A stretch of 64,000 bases of DNA, taken from NCBI RefSeq assembly GCF_900167975.1, contig NZ_FUZU01000001.1:2275630-2339629 (forward strand). The letters are read 5' to 3'. This stretch comes from Ohtaekwangia koreensis. Lineage in GTDB: Bacteria > Bacteroidota > Bacteroidia > Cytophagales > Cyclobacteriaceae. This document shows, piece by piece, positions 25,361-34,061 of this stretch (positions are counted from its first letter, which is position 1; each line of letters starts with the position of its first letter). Under the pieces are notes generated by a model. That model saw only the letters and a list, made by a program, of their open reading frames with translations, did no database searches and was not told where the DNA came from. Both the position numbers and the translations under genes were made by a program.

Positions 25361-26634
25361 CGCGGATTCGCTTCCAGTCTCAGGTATCCGATTAGTAAGT
25401 CGGCTTGTGGTTGAAACGGTCTATAGTATACAAAGATCTCGTACTGGTTTTCTGTTTCGAAATGACTCCCTTCCAGTTTATATGGATTCACACCGGGTGC
25501 CTTCACTATATATTGATAATCGTACCAGCCTTGCTTCAACAATATATCTGCTACATAACTGTTTTGTGCAGTGTCGTAATGCATTTTATTTTCCTGGTTT
25601 AAGTTCCAATAGTTAAACGCTCCGGCTACATATACATCACCTTTGATAGGAGAAGATGCCAGCGTGAAATTTACTTCAACATAATTCGCGTAGGCCATAT
25701 CGCGATAATCGTAGTTATCAAGGGTAAATCCACCATTCAAATCGTTATACTGTGCGTAGGCTTCATCTTCACGTGACTTGTCTTTCTGAATATAGGCCTT
25801 GAAAGGTTTTACTTTCTTGTCCATGTGGTCAACGTTGCGTCCGGGATAGTTGAGCGATCGTAAATCAAAAAAGCGAAATTCATTTCCACCTTTAAACATT
25901 AACGCATCATCGAAGAAACGATATTCAATTTCTTTTTCGATGTCCCTCACAAAACTTGGTTTTACGTTTGACGCTTGGTTATCCCAGCGCTGGTTCTGTC
26001 GGATGTTCACGTGTACATCCGTGAGCGGATTAAGAATGTTCAGGTTCTTATAGTTTACCGTGAAGTTGATCTGTTGATTAAGGTCTGCAATTCTGCCAGG
26101 GCCAATCAGATTTCCATTTTGTGTAAAGCTCACTTGTGTATCAAACACCATAAAACGTCTGGTGAGAATGATGTCGTCTTTATTGCTTCCGCGATATACG
26201 GCCAACACATAGTTGCCGGGTAGCTTCACCGTTGGCAGTGTGAATTTATAGTGGATATAGGGCACATGGGTATCGACCGAGAATTCATACGAGTTGATCG
26301 GGAATTCATTATACATGGTCATATAGTCGAGGTCCTGTAAAGTAGATTCCGTCCAGTTATGGTTACAATGAATCACCTTTGCATAATAGGAGTCGTTCTG
26401 ATTTCGGAGATCATCGAATTCCAAAATGAGGTTAGCCTGCCCAAGTGTAGTAACAGCAGGGTTCAATGTATTTCCAGAAGCGTATAGCTGTACCGTTTTA
26501 ATCTGCGGTTCATACGCCCGATCAATTAGCTGAAGCGTTTTAGGATTCCCTTCAGAATTAAGCGAACTTTGAGTAATCGGAGTACAGGCAGTCGCCAAAA
26601 AAATTAACAGGATGGGGAAATACAGAATTCTCAT
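25357..26634 (-). CDS. T9SS plug-type lipoprotein (DUF5103 family, 425 aa)
   Basis: Lipoprotein signal RILYFPILLIFLATAC at the N-terminus. The body matches the DUF5103 family, now described as the type IX secretion system plug protein: early LILEFDDLRNQNDSYYAKVIHCNHNWTES, then NEFPINSYEFS and PTVKLPGNYVLAVYRG. A later Ig/CBM48-like region (DVYVAGAFNYWNLNQENKMHYD; GWYDYQYIV) follows. By family knowledge the plug closes the periplasmic side of the SprA translocon pore. Its presence implies a working T9SS and fits the sorting domain on the DUF1501 protein. Single gene, convergent with the Cas6 gene; divergent from the ECF sigma operon. Confidence 0.87.
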   Translation of the reverse strand: MRILYFPILLIFLATACTPITQSSLNSEGNPKTLQLIDRAYEPQIKTVQLYASGNTLNPAVTTLGQANLILEFDDLRNQNDSYYAKVIHCNHNWTESTLQDLDYMTMYNEFPINSYEFSVDTHVPYIHYKFTLPTVKLPGNYVLAVYRGSNKDDIILTRRFMVFDTQVSFTQNGNLIGPGRIADLNQQINFTVNYKNLNILNPLTDVHVNIRQNQRWDNQASNVKPSFVRDIEKEIEYRFFDDALMFKGGNEFRFFDLRSLNYPGRNVDHMDKKVKPFKAYIQKDKSREDEAYAQYNDLNGGFTLDNYDYRDMAYANYVEVNFTLASSPIKGDVYVAGAFNYWNLNQENKMHYDTAQNSYVADILLKQGWYDYQYIVKAPGVNPYKLEGSHFETENQYEIFVYYRPFQPQADLLIGYLRLEANPR

Positions 26635-26830
26635 TCGTTCAAAACAGGTTTAATTGCCGTGGGCTTCGATCAAGAGGCAAAGGAAAAAAGAATTTGGTAA
26701 AATCAAAGCAAAATACCGGCTGGCTCTCTTCAGACTTCGTTTTATAGCCAGGAATTCATGACTTTGTTACCATTCCAACTTTTTAGTTTCAGATAGTGTC
26801 TAAATTCAAAATGGCCGGATTATCGGATTA

Positions 26831-27388
26831 ATGCTCAACGAAAGCGAGCTTATAGAAGGATGCCGAAAAGGTAGCAGGGCTTCTCAACGAGCTTTGTACG
26901 ATCGGTATTGCCGAAAAATGCTGGTGGTTTGCTTACGTTATTCGAAAACAACAGCTGAAGCAGAAGACATTCTGCAGGAGGCATTTGTGAAAGTATTTCA
27001 GGGGATAGAGAATTTCAGAGGAGATTCGAAACTGGAAACCTGGATAACCCGGATCATGGTGAATACTGCGCTTAACGCCAACCGGAAAAAACTTTATCTC
27101 TTACCCATGGTCGATATTGAAGAGACCAACTTACCGGAAGAAGAAGTTAGTATTTCCGGAATACACTTTACCCAGTTACTCGAAATGATACAAGCCTTGC
27201 CTCCAGGCTGTCAGATCGTCTTTAACATGTTTGCCATTGAAGGATTTAGTCATAAAGAAATAGCCGAACAACTCGGTATATCAGAAGGTACATCGAAGTC
27301 GCAGTTTGCTCGTGCCAAGAGTTTATTGCAGCAACGATTATTAAAGGAGTCAACGTATTACGAACGATATGGAGAGTCGAAAATTTGA
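26831..27388 (+). CDS. ECF-type RNA polymerase sigma-70 factor (185 aa)
   Basis: Region 2 is seen as AEDILQEAFVKVFQGIENFRG followed by KLETWITRIMVNTALNANRK. Region 4 is the helix-turn-helix PGCQIVFNMFAIEGFSHKEI then AEQLGISEGTSKSQFARAKS. There is no region 1.1 or 3, as expected for an ECF factor. It directs RNA polymerase to a small regulon in response to an envelope cue. It overlaps the next gene by 20 bp; that product carries a cytoplasmic N-terminus and one TM segment and is the obvious anti-sigma candidate. It heads a four-gene operon ending at 31476 with a terminator. Confidence 0.95.
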   Translation: MLNESELIEGCRKGSRASQRALYDRYCRKMLVVCLRYSKTTAEAEDILQEAFVKVFQGIENFRGDSKLETWITRIMVNTALNANRKKLYLLPMVDIEETNLPEEEVSISGIHFTQLLEMIQALPPGCQIVFNMFAIEGFSHKEIAEQLGISEGTSKSQFARAKSLLQQRLLKESTYYERYGESKI

Positions 27389-29495
27389 AGATTCGTTCCA
27401 GGATGCTTTCAAGGAAGCCGAAGTAAGTCCCACAGAAAATGTGTGGACGAACATCGAGCTTGATCTTGAGAAAGCAGAGGGAGACAAGATGAAGCGTAGA
27501 GTATTTTTCTACAAGCTTCTGGCCGCTGCATCTGTAGCTTTCGCTATGTGTGTAGCCGGTATAGGATATTATGTAGTTCAGAATGAACACCAGAACAATG
27601 GACAGTTTGCTTTAAATCAAACTCCTGCATTAGAGGACCGTGGCAAGTCCAATACGACTAACGGTAACAATGGTACTGAAGAAGGTAATGCAACAGAAGA
27701 GCGTAACGACTCGGCTTTGTCTGGCAATGAGTCATCTTCACAAGATCAATCTGATTCAAAAGGTATATCTGTAGAACCTGACAACGCATTCGATGGTAAT
27801 AGTGCAAGTTCTTCTTCCTCTGTTTCACAGGAACGGAATTCTAATGCATCTGAAAATGATCAACAGTCCGTTGCTGGGTTAAGCCCGAAACAACGTGGTG
27901 ACAAAAGCAATAAAAACAACGCAGCTTCTCCTGGTGAAATAAGTCCAGCAGTAGCAGATGAAGCAAGCACATCTGAAAAATATACTCAGAAGAACACTAT
28001 AGCAGATGCTGCTATAGATTCTAAAAATGCGAAACAGAATAACGCAACAAACGAGCGTCTGAGAGATGCTTCTACTCTTGACAAAGCAACGAAATCAGAT
28101 GGATATACTTCCAAGAAAAATGATCCCAACACAGCAATAGCTTCGGATAAAACCAATCAGAATAATACAGCAAATGAAAAGACAATCGCTTCCGCTGATA
28201 AGGTGAATGAAGCCAACAACATTGCAGTGAATGATTCTCAGTATATAGCTAAAAATTCTGCCAATGGAAATAACGCAGTTGTAGATGCTCAAGGTAAGAA
28301 TCAAACATCTACATCAACTGACAAGCAAGGCTCAATTGCATTGGTGAATAAAAACGAAGTAAACAATGCTAACGGTATAAATAAAGCTGGTGATAATACA
28401 TCCCAGCAGACTCTGGCGAATAATACTGCGACACCTGCAAACGATAAGAACGCTATAGCGGATACTCAAAATAAAAATGCCTCATCATTAACGGAAGATA
28501 GACAACCCGTTGCTTCATCTGAAAGTGCAAACAACACAAGTGGTGCTATCGATATCAATCCGTTTACGCGTTACGGAAATACTTCCGGAGAGTTTGGTGC
28601 TATATCCAAGTCAACATCGGTTGCTTCCAATGCTAGTGTGAATAAATTACCAGCGCGAATGAATAAGCCTGCTGATTTTGATGCTACGAAACTGGCTCCT
28701 CAGGAAGATCCGCTGATGGTGATGCTGGCGCGTCTTGATCAGCAGGAGAAAAATGTACTAGAAGAACAAAAGAAAGAAGAGAAGAATAACACTGAAAAAC
28801 TTTGGACATCCGTGGGATTTGCTGCTGGTAGTTTTAATACGGTGAATTCAACTGTATCGCCTTCTTCGGCGCAATCTTTTGCTGCGAATAGTGCAGCGAC
28901 CCAACAAGCGAAAGCTTCAGGATCTGCGTATACAGTAGGCATAAGCCTGGGGACACGTATATCAAAACGATGGGTGGTACAAGGCGGTGTAAACTATATG
29001 ACGCAGGCATCTGACTATACCGCTAATGCAGTAGGTACTTCCGATTTTACAAACTTCAGCGCTCCGAATGTAAACAGTATGATGAGTGAAGCTGACAGCA
29101 AAATCGTATCCACTGCTCCGTATACTATAAATAATAATGTTCAATTTGTAAGTATACCTTTACAGGCTGGATACCTTGTTGTGAATAAACGTTTTGGCGT
29201 TCAGCTCAACGGAGGTATATCAACCGATATGTTCCTGCAAAATACACTTACTCCCGAGAGTGATAATGTGAGCAAGACCACGCAAGGCAGTGGTGCTGAT
29301 TCACCTTACCGTTCACTTAATTTCAGCGGGTTGGTAGGCACAGAGTTCAGTTATAAGTTTGGACAACATTACCGGTTGTCGCTGAATCCGGGGCTGCGTT
29401 ATCCTTTCAATTCTATTTATAAATCTGATCAGCCGATAACGGCCATGCCGTTGACCTTTGATGTCGGATTACGTTTTCGTTATATTTTTCACTAA
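27369..29495 (+). CDS. Envelope-spanning fusion: anti-sigma-like cytoplasmic end, TM, long disordered linker, outer-membrane beta-barrel (708 aa)
   Basis: Residues 1-43 are cytoplasmic and charged (SRKFEDSFQDAFKEAEVSPT ... NVWTNIELDLEKAE), matching the N-terminus of Bacteroidota proteins encoded right after ECF sigma genes. A TM helix follows at about 44-70 (VFFYKLLAAASVAFAMCVAG). Residues about 71-475 are low complexity, rich in Asn, Ser, Ala, Lys and Asp with quasi-repeats (AIADAAIDSKNAKQNN; TAIASDKTNQNNTANEK). A short coiled coil (LDQQEKNVLEEQKKEEKNN) leads to a C-terminal about 210-residue beta-barrel (GISLGTRISKRWVVQGGVNY; PGLRYPFNSIYKS; FDVGLRFRYIFH). The layout could let an outer-membrane event be read at the inner membrane, controlling the sigma factor. 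Anti-sigma activity is inferred from position. Confidence 0.8.
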   Translation: MESRKFEDSFQDAFKEAEVSPTENVWTNIELDLEKAEGDKMKRRVFFYKLLAAASVAFAMCVAGIGYYVVQNEHQNNGQFALNQTPALEDRGKSNTTNGNNGTEEGNATEERNDSALSGNESSSQDQSDSKGISVEPDNAFDGNSASSSSSVSQERNSNASENDQQSVAGLSPKQRGDKSNKNNAASPGEISPAVADEASTSEKYTQKNTIADAAIDSKNAKQNNATNERLRDASTLDKATKSDGYTSKKNDPNTAIASDKTNQNNTANEKTIASADKVNEANNIAVNDSQYIAKNSANGNNAVVDAQGKNQTSTSTDKQGSIALVNKNEVNNANGINKAGDNTSQQTLANNTATPANDKNAIADTQNKNASSLTEDRQPVASSESANNTSGAIDINPFTRYGNTSGEFGAISKSTSVASNASVNKLPARMNKPADFDATKLAPQEDPLMVMLARLDQQEKNVLEEQKKEEKNNTEKLWTSVGFAAGSFNTVNSTVSPSSAQSFAANSAATQQAKASGSAYTVGISLGTRISKRWVVQGGVNYMTQASDYTANAVGTSDFTNFSAPNVNSMMSEADSKIVSTAPYTINNNVQFVSIPLQAGYLVVNKRFGVQLNGGISTDMFLQNTLTPESDNVSKTTQGSGADSPYRSLNFSGLVGTEFSYKFGQHYRLSLNPGLRYPFNSIYKSDQPITAMPLTFDVGLRFRYIFH

Positions 29496-29552
29496 GGTTC
29501 CAACCTTTTCATGAGGAGGAGGGTCTAACCCTCAAACAAACCCTGAACTGTT

Positions 29553-30890
29553 ATGGACACTTTAGAGAGAAGACTTCAGAAGCGAATTCATGTTTCGCTG
29601 TATGCTTTACTTTTTCTAACAAGCCTTCTCGGATTAAGTGTTCTGCTTGAAGGGTGTACAGACAAATGTGAAGTAACCAACGAGTATACATATTACAAAC
29701 CTGTTTATACTACGTTGGATGAGTTGCGCGCTAGTGTAGCGGTGACGGCTCCTGAACCGATTAAAAGTGTTGGTAAGATCTATTATAAAGGCGGGTTTCT
29801 TTTTGTGAATGAGCCTGGCAAAGGTATTCACATTATTGATAATCATAATCCGTCTGCACCGGTTAACAAAAGTTTTATTACGATTCCAGGTAGTTTTGAA
29901 CTGGCGATTAAAGGCGACTTGCTATATGCTGATAGTTATATAGATCTCGTAGTGCTCGATATAGCATCTTTGGAAAATATCACGGAAGTAAACCGCATTG
30001 AAAATGTATTTAGTAATTATAACAGCCTCGGTTTCTATACAGATGCTGAAAAAGGAGTAGTGACTGACTGGGCCGAGACAAAAGATGTTTCGATACAGCA
30101 GTCAGACTGTGAAGCCAATATACAGACATGGGGCGGTATATATTACAGTGAAGGTATAGCGTTAGCTAGTAATGTGACTTTTGATAAGAGCGCAGCCATC
30201 GCTCCGGGGAACGGCTCTGGCCCCGGAGTTGGCGGCTCTATGGCGCGCTTTACAATCAATCAGGATTACCTCTATACATTGGATGCAGGCAATCTGCAAC
30301 CGGTAGACATTACAGATGGAAAAAATCCGATAGCAAAAACAAAGACTTATGTCAACGGAGATATAGAGACAATTTTCCCTTATGGCGAGAATCTCTTTAT
30401 AGGCTCGAGCAGCGGCATGTATATATTCAATGTGTCTACGCCTGCTACGCCTTCATTGGTTAGTACCTATGCGCACGTACGAAGCTGCGATCCGGTTGTT
30501 GTCGATGGTAATTATGCATACGTCACACTTCGTTCAGGAACAACTTGTCAGGGATTTACCAACCAACTGGAAGTTATAGATATCACCAACCTGCAATCTC
30601 CTCAGTTGATAAAAACGTATTCAATGACCAATCCGCATGGACTTGGGAAAGATAATGAGACACTGTTTATCTGTGATGGTGATGCCGGTTTAAAAGTATA
30701 CGATGCTTCGGATATAAATGCGATTGATTCGAAACAACTGGCGCATTATCAGAATATAAACGCATACGATGCGATTCCTTTTAACAATGTATTGATGATG
30801 ATCGGAGAGGATGGACTCTTTCAATACGACTATGCGGATCCAAAGAATATAAAACTGCTCAGTCATATCGTTGTCTCGAATGAAGAATAG
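29553..30890 (+). CDS. LVIVD-repeat lipoprotein (445 aa)
   Basis: A hydrophobic segment ending LSVLLEGC looks like a lipobox after a longer basic N-terminus. The mature part is a beta-propeller of LVIVD-type repeats: GGFLFVNEPGKGIHIID, GDLLYADSYIDLVVLDI, DYLYTLDAGNLQPVDI, ENLFIGSSSGMYIFNV, NYAYVTLRSGTTCQGF. These repeats are typical of surface lipoproteins in Bacteroidota; their ligands are generally unknown. It lies third in the ECF sigma operon and 57 bp after the barrel fusion. It overlaps the next outer-membrane gene by 11 bp. An outer-membrane-associated sensing or binding partner of the barrel is a reasonable inference. Confidence 0.85.
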   Translation: MDTLERRLQKRIHVSLYALLFLTSLLGLSVLLEGCTDKCEVTNEYTYYKPVYTTLDELRASVAVTAPEPIKSVGKIYYKGGFLFVNEPGKGIHIIDNHNPSAPVNKSFITIPGSFELAIKGDLLYADSYIDLVVLDIASLENITEVNRIENVFSNYNSLGFYTDAEKGVVTDWAETKDVSIQQSDCEANIQTWGGIYYSEGIALASNVTFDKSAAIAPGNGSGPGVGGSMARFTINQDYLYTLDAGNLQPVDITDGKNPIAKTKTYVNGDIETIFPYGENLFIGSSSGMYIFNVSTPATPSLVSTYAHVRSCDPVVVDGNYAYVTLRSGTTCQGFTNQLEVIDITNLQSPQLIKTYSMTNPHGLGKDNETLFICDGDAGLKVYDASDINAIDSKQLAHYQNINAYDAIPFNNVLMMIGEDGLFQYDYADPKNIKLLSHIVVSNEE

Positions 30891-31476
30891 AATATTCTTA
30901 ACGGCTTGCCTCTTCATGGCTGCACTTTCTGCGCGAGGTCAATCAGATACGATTTCTTCTAGTGATAAAAAGAAAATCCGGTATACGAACAGTTTTCTTG
31001 CCGGTGCTTTGTTGGGTAAAAAAGGAAATGGAAGTTATACTTCCATCACTACGATCCACGGCATCCGCTATAATCGTTTGGCGGTTGGTCTAGGGACGGG
31101 TTATGAAGGCTATACCGACTGGCGTGTTCTTCCAATCTTGGGCAGTGTATCGTATGACTTCGTGCGTATCAAACAGAATTCATTTTTTGTGCAGGTGAAT
31201 GGCGGCTATTCGATTGCGTATCACACTGCTGAACGTGAGGATTACCAGGAGTATGAGAGAGGAAAAGGAAAGACTTTCAGTGGCTTGATCGGATATAGAA
31301 TTAAGGCGAATAAATTCAGCATATACATCAGCTCCGGGTATAAATTTCAACGAATAAAGTATAGCTATAGCCCTATATATTGGTGGGATTCTTCCGGAGA
31401 GTTAGATCCTCCGAAAACCACTGTGCAACGCGACATGGAACGATTTATAGTGCAGATTGGCTTTGGTTTAAATTAG
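30880..31476 (+). CDS. Outer-membrane beta-barrel protein (198 aa)
   Basis: ATG 30880 starts a signal peptide (RIFLTACLFMAALSARG|Q) and overlaps the preceding stop by 11 bp; a TTG 9 bp upstream is unnecessary. The mature part is alternating amphipathic strands with aromatic girdles: SFLAGALLGKKGNGSYTSIT, AVGLGTGYEGYTDWRVLPI, SFFVQVNGGYSIAYH, FSIYISSGYKFQRIKYSY, ERFIVQIGFGLN. The last residue pattern (…IGFGLN) fits an outer-membrane barrel closing strand. Last gene of the ECF sigma operon. Pore, receptor or structural role cannot be told from the sequence. Confidence 0.82.
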   Translation: MKNRIFLTACLFMAALSARGQSDTISSSDKKKIRYTNSFLAGALLGKKGNGSYTSITTIHGIRYNRLAVGLGTGYEGYTDWRVLPILGSVSYDFVRIKQNSFFVQVNGGYSIAYHTAEREDYQEYERGKGKTFSGLIGYRIKANKFSIYISSGYKFQRIKYSYSPIYWWDSSGELDPPKTTVQRDMERFIVQIGFGLN

Positions 31477-31539
31477 TATAGCAGGCTATATCAGATAGCG
31501 ATCGTACTGAGTCGATACTATACTCCATCAAAAATACAG

Positions 31540-31671
31540 AGGTTAAAAGATGTCAGCAGCACGCTGCATTAAAAATACTGGTGTGCCAGGAAGGAACGAC
31601 TGGTACCACCATGGGTAAAGGTTAGTTTTTAGAGACGGATGCCGGGTCGTTTCTACCGGCATCCTTTTTCC
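31540..31671 (+). ncRNA. Candidate structured small RNA ending in a rho-independent terminator
   Basis: No coding frame fits this stretch. A long hairpin is visible: TGGTG (31579-31583) and GCCAG (31585-31589) pair with CTGGT (31600-31604) and CACCA (31607-31611) around the 10-nt loop GAAGGAACGA. About 25 nt later comes a perfect 9-bp terminator stem with a T run. The purine-rich GGAAGGAA near the apex recalls the SRP RNA tip loop, but the flanking conserved AGCAG is not there, so SRP RNA is not claimed. It could also be the structured 3' UTR of the ECF sigma operon. Confidence 0.4.
31637..31669 (+). terminator. Strong rho-independent terminator
   Basis: The perfect stem GGATGCCGG (31637-31645) / CCGGCATCC (31656-31664) has a 10-nt loop and is followed by TTTTT. 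It ends either the ECF sigma operon or the candidate small RNA just upstream. Confidence 0.88.
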
Positions 31672-31734
31672 CTCCCGAGGTTGTTCACCCTCTTCGTAGT
31701 TATTCCAGGCATTTATTTTTAAGATTGTATCCGT

Positions 31735-31947
31735 ATGCTTCGAAGCCGGGTTACATCTTCCACTTTTAAATCAGTAGGGTATGATGAAGAACATCAAATC
31801 CTGGAAGTAGAATTTCAAACCCGTGAAGTATACCAGTACTTTAAAGTACCTGTGGAGGTATATGAAGTGTTTATGAATGCAGATTCATTGGGCGCATATT
31901 TTTCAGAGAATATCCGGCCGGTATATGATTTTAAACATATACTATAA
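31735..31947 (+). CDS. KTSC-domain protein (70 aa)
   Basis: The whole protein is one KTSC domain: SSTFKSVGYDEEHQILEVEF, then YQYFKVPVEVYEVFMNADSL, GAYFSENIRPVYDFKHI. The family is named for Lys-Thr-Ser-Cys residues in some members and is found as a small stand-alone domain or fused to nucleic-acid enzymes. Its function is not established; a nucleic-acid-binding role has been proposed. It is a single gene, 5 bp from the convergent end of the ABC-F gene. ATG 31735 is the only start that keeps the domain intact. Confidence 0.85.
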   Translation: MLRSRVTSSTFKSVGYDEEHQILEVEFQTREVYQYFKVPVEVYEVFMNADSLGAYFSENIRPVYDFKHIL

Positions 31948-31952
31948 CACGC

Positions 31953-33860
31953 CTAGCTGAGCTCGTCTATCGCGGTAGCGATCTCTTCCCACTTTTTATT
32001 GGCAGTAGCTAACTCTTCCTCTGCTTTCTTAAATATAGCCTGAGTCTCTTTGAGCTTTGCCGGGTTGCTGAACACTTCCGGTGTGGCAAGTTCATGCTCC
32101 AGTTTTGTCTTACGCTCTTCTAGCTGTCCAATGAGCTCTTCTACTTTCTTCAAATCTTTTTCAAGCGTCTTACGCTTGGCGTCATTGCTTGGCGTCTGTG
32201 GTTTTTGCTTTACTTCAGGTTCTGGTTTCTTTTGCTTGGGTGGTTCTGATTTTACACCGGCTGCTTCATTCTTTTTGCGCCAGTGCTCATACTCATCGTA
32301 AGTGCCCGGGTATTCCTTGATCTGTTTGTCTTCTATATACCAGATCTTGTTCGCGATCTGACTTACAAAGTGACGATTGTGAGACACCACTACAAAGCTT
32401 CCGAGATATTGCTGCAATGCCTGAATAAGTATATTCTCGGAAATAAAATCCAAGTGGTTGGTAGGTTCATCGAGGAGTAAAAAGTTAGCTTCCGAGATCA
32501 ACGTCTTTGCCAACGCTACACGCGATTTCTCTCCACCTGATAATACTTTGATCTTCTTGAATACATCTTCATCTGTAAAGAGAAAACATCCCAGTACATT
32601 TCGTAGCTCCTGGTCTGTTTTACCCGAACCAGCCTGCACCAGTTCTTCCAATATTTCATTATCAACTTTTAGTGATTCCAATTGATGCTGTGCATAGAAC
32701 GCGCGGATCACATTGTAACCCATGATACGTTCTCCTTCAACTTCATCTTCTCCGGCAACAATTCTTAATAAAGTAGATTTACCTTTTCCGTTTGCTCCAA
32801 TCAAAGCGATTTTATCACCACGTTCAATGGAGATCGATGTATTCTTTAAGATCTCCACGGGGCCATAAGCCTTGGATATATTGTTGAGCGTAATGATATA
32901 GCGGCCGGGCTGCTGCTTGAACTTGAAACGGAAATTAACAGCAGCGCTATCATCCACTACTTCTTCTATCATGTCAAGTTTCTCCAATGCCTTAACGCGT
33001 GATTGAACCTGACGTGATTTCGATGCCTTCGCTTTGAAGCGCTCTATAAAACGTTCGGTCTGTTTAATCTTTTGTTGTTGATTCTCATAGGCACCTTGCT
33101 GAATTTCCTGGCGCATTTCTTTCTCTTGTAAATAGAAAGAATAATTTCCTTCATAGGTAATGAGTTGCTGTTGTGTAACATCAACCGTCTTGGTAATAAC
33201 ATTGTCAAGGAAAGTACGATCGTGAGAAACAATGATCACAGCACCATCATAATTCCGTAAGTAATTTTCTACCCATTCTATCGAAGGTAAATCCAAGTGG
33301 TTGGTTGGTTCATCGAGCATCAACAGCGATGGTTTTTCAAGGAGAAGTTTAGCGAGCATTACACGCATGCGCCATCCTCCGGAAAATTCTTTCAGCGGTC
33401 GATGTAAATCTCCTGTCAGGAATCCTATACCTTCCAATACTTCTTCTGCTTTTGATTGCACCGTATAGCCATCGAGGTGATCATACTTTTCCTGAAGCTT
33501 CGAGAGTTTCTCAACGAGATCGTCTGAATATTCTTCTTCCAGCTTTTTGATGATGACTTCTAACTGGCGTTCTATTTCTACTACTTCCTTGAACGCTCCC
33601 ATAGCAACGGTGAGGATAGAATCCTCAGTTTGATAGGAGAGAAGATCCTGGTTAAGAAAGCCGATTGTACACTCATTGCTTTTGCTGATCGAACCACCAT
33701 CAATTTTATATTCACCATTAATGATTTTCAATAATGTGGATTTTCCGCGGCCATTCAATCCGATCAAACCGATTTTGTCTTTCGGCTTCACAAACATATT
33801 GGCATTTTCGTAAAGCGCGCGGCCTCCGATGTAATAAGAAAGATTGGTGATGGATATCAT
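31953..33860 (-). CDS. ABC-F family ATPase, translation factor type (635 aa)
   Basis: Two ABC domains in one chain, no TM segments. Walker A sites are GLNGRGKSTLL and GANGKGKSTLL. The signatures are FSGGWRMRVML and LSGGEKSRVAL, and the Walker B/H-region motifs are LLMLDEPTNHLD and FLLLDEPTNHLD. The inter-domain P-site-tip linker is basic and helical (TERFIERFKAKASKSRQVQS), and a C-terminal coiled coil follows (about 550-635, rich in Lys/Glu). This is the Uup/YheS-like layout. ABC-F proteins bind the ribosomal E site and rescue or tune translation; some give antibiotic protection, but nothing here marks it as a resistance type. Own -7 box upstream. Confidence 0.95.
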   Translation of the reverse strand: MISITNLSYYIGGRALYENANMFVKPKDKIGLIGLNGRGKSTLLKIINGEYKIDGGSISKSNECTIGFLNQDLLSYQTEDSILTVAMGAFKEVVEIERQLEVIIKKLEEEYSDDLVEKLSKLQEKYDHLDGYTVQSKAEEVLEGIGFLTGDLHRPLKEFSGGWRMRVMLAKLLLEKPSLLMLDEPTNHLDLPSIEWVENYLRNYDGAVIIVSHDRTFLDNVITKTVDVTQQQLITYEGNYSFYLQEKEMRQEIQQGAYENQQQKIKQTERFIERFKAKASKSRQVQSRVKALEKLDMIEEVVDDSAAVNFRFKFKQQPGRYIITLNNISKAYGPVEILKNTSISIERGDKIALIGANGKGKSTLLRIVAGEDEVEGERIMGYNVIRAFYAQHQLESLKVDNEILEELVQAGSGKTDQELRNVLGCFLFTDEDVFKKIKVLSGGEKSRVALAKTLISEANFLLLDEPTNHLDFISENILIQALQQYLGSFVVVSHNRHFVSQIANKIWYIEDKQIKEYPGTYDEYEHWRKKNEAAGVKSEPPKQKKPEPEVKQKPQTPSNDAKRKTLEKDLKKVEELIGQLEERKTKLEHELATPEVFSNPAKLKETQAIFKKAEEELATANKKWEEIATAIDELS

Positions 33861-33925
33861 AATTGCTAATTCCCCTCGATCAAGGCACAGCCACTTTGCA
33901 TGCTGGTACCTTCTTGAATCGGGCG

Positions 33926-33933
33926 CAAAAATA
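33926..33933 (-). promoter_or_regulatory. TAnnTTTG -7 box for the ABC-F gene
   Basis: On the minus strand TATTTTTG, followed by CGCCC, lies 66 bp upstream of the ABC-F start codon. No TTTG -33 element was found at the expected distance. Confidence 0.45.
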
Positions 33934-34061
33934 ATCAGTATTTACAGCATTTCCGGAATTTAAAATGAGATGGGCATTGAAATTTTGCCACTTACATAAT
34001 CAACATCCATTCTGAGGACGAAAACCCTTAATTTTCACACGTTTTTAACGATTATGAATTT

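Noticed and set aside
24440-26640. A CRISPR array near the Cas6 gene
   Set aside because: No direct repeats with regular spacing are visible on either side; the flanks are ychF with its terminator and the T9SS plug gene.
31540-31671. Calling the structured gap SRP (4.5S) RNA
   Set aside because: The loop has GGAAGGAA but the near-invariant partner strand around AGCAG is missing and the stem arrangement differs. Only a candidate unnamed RNA is kept.
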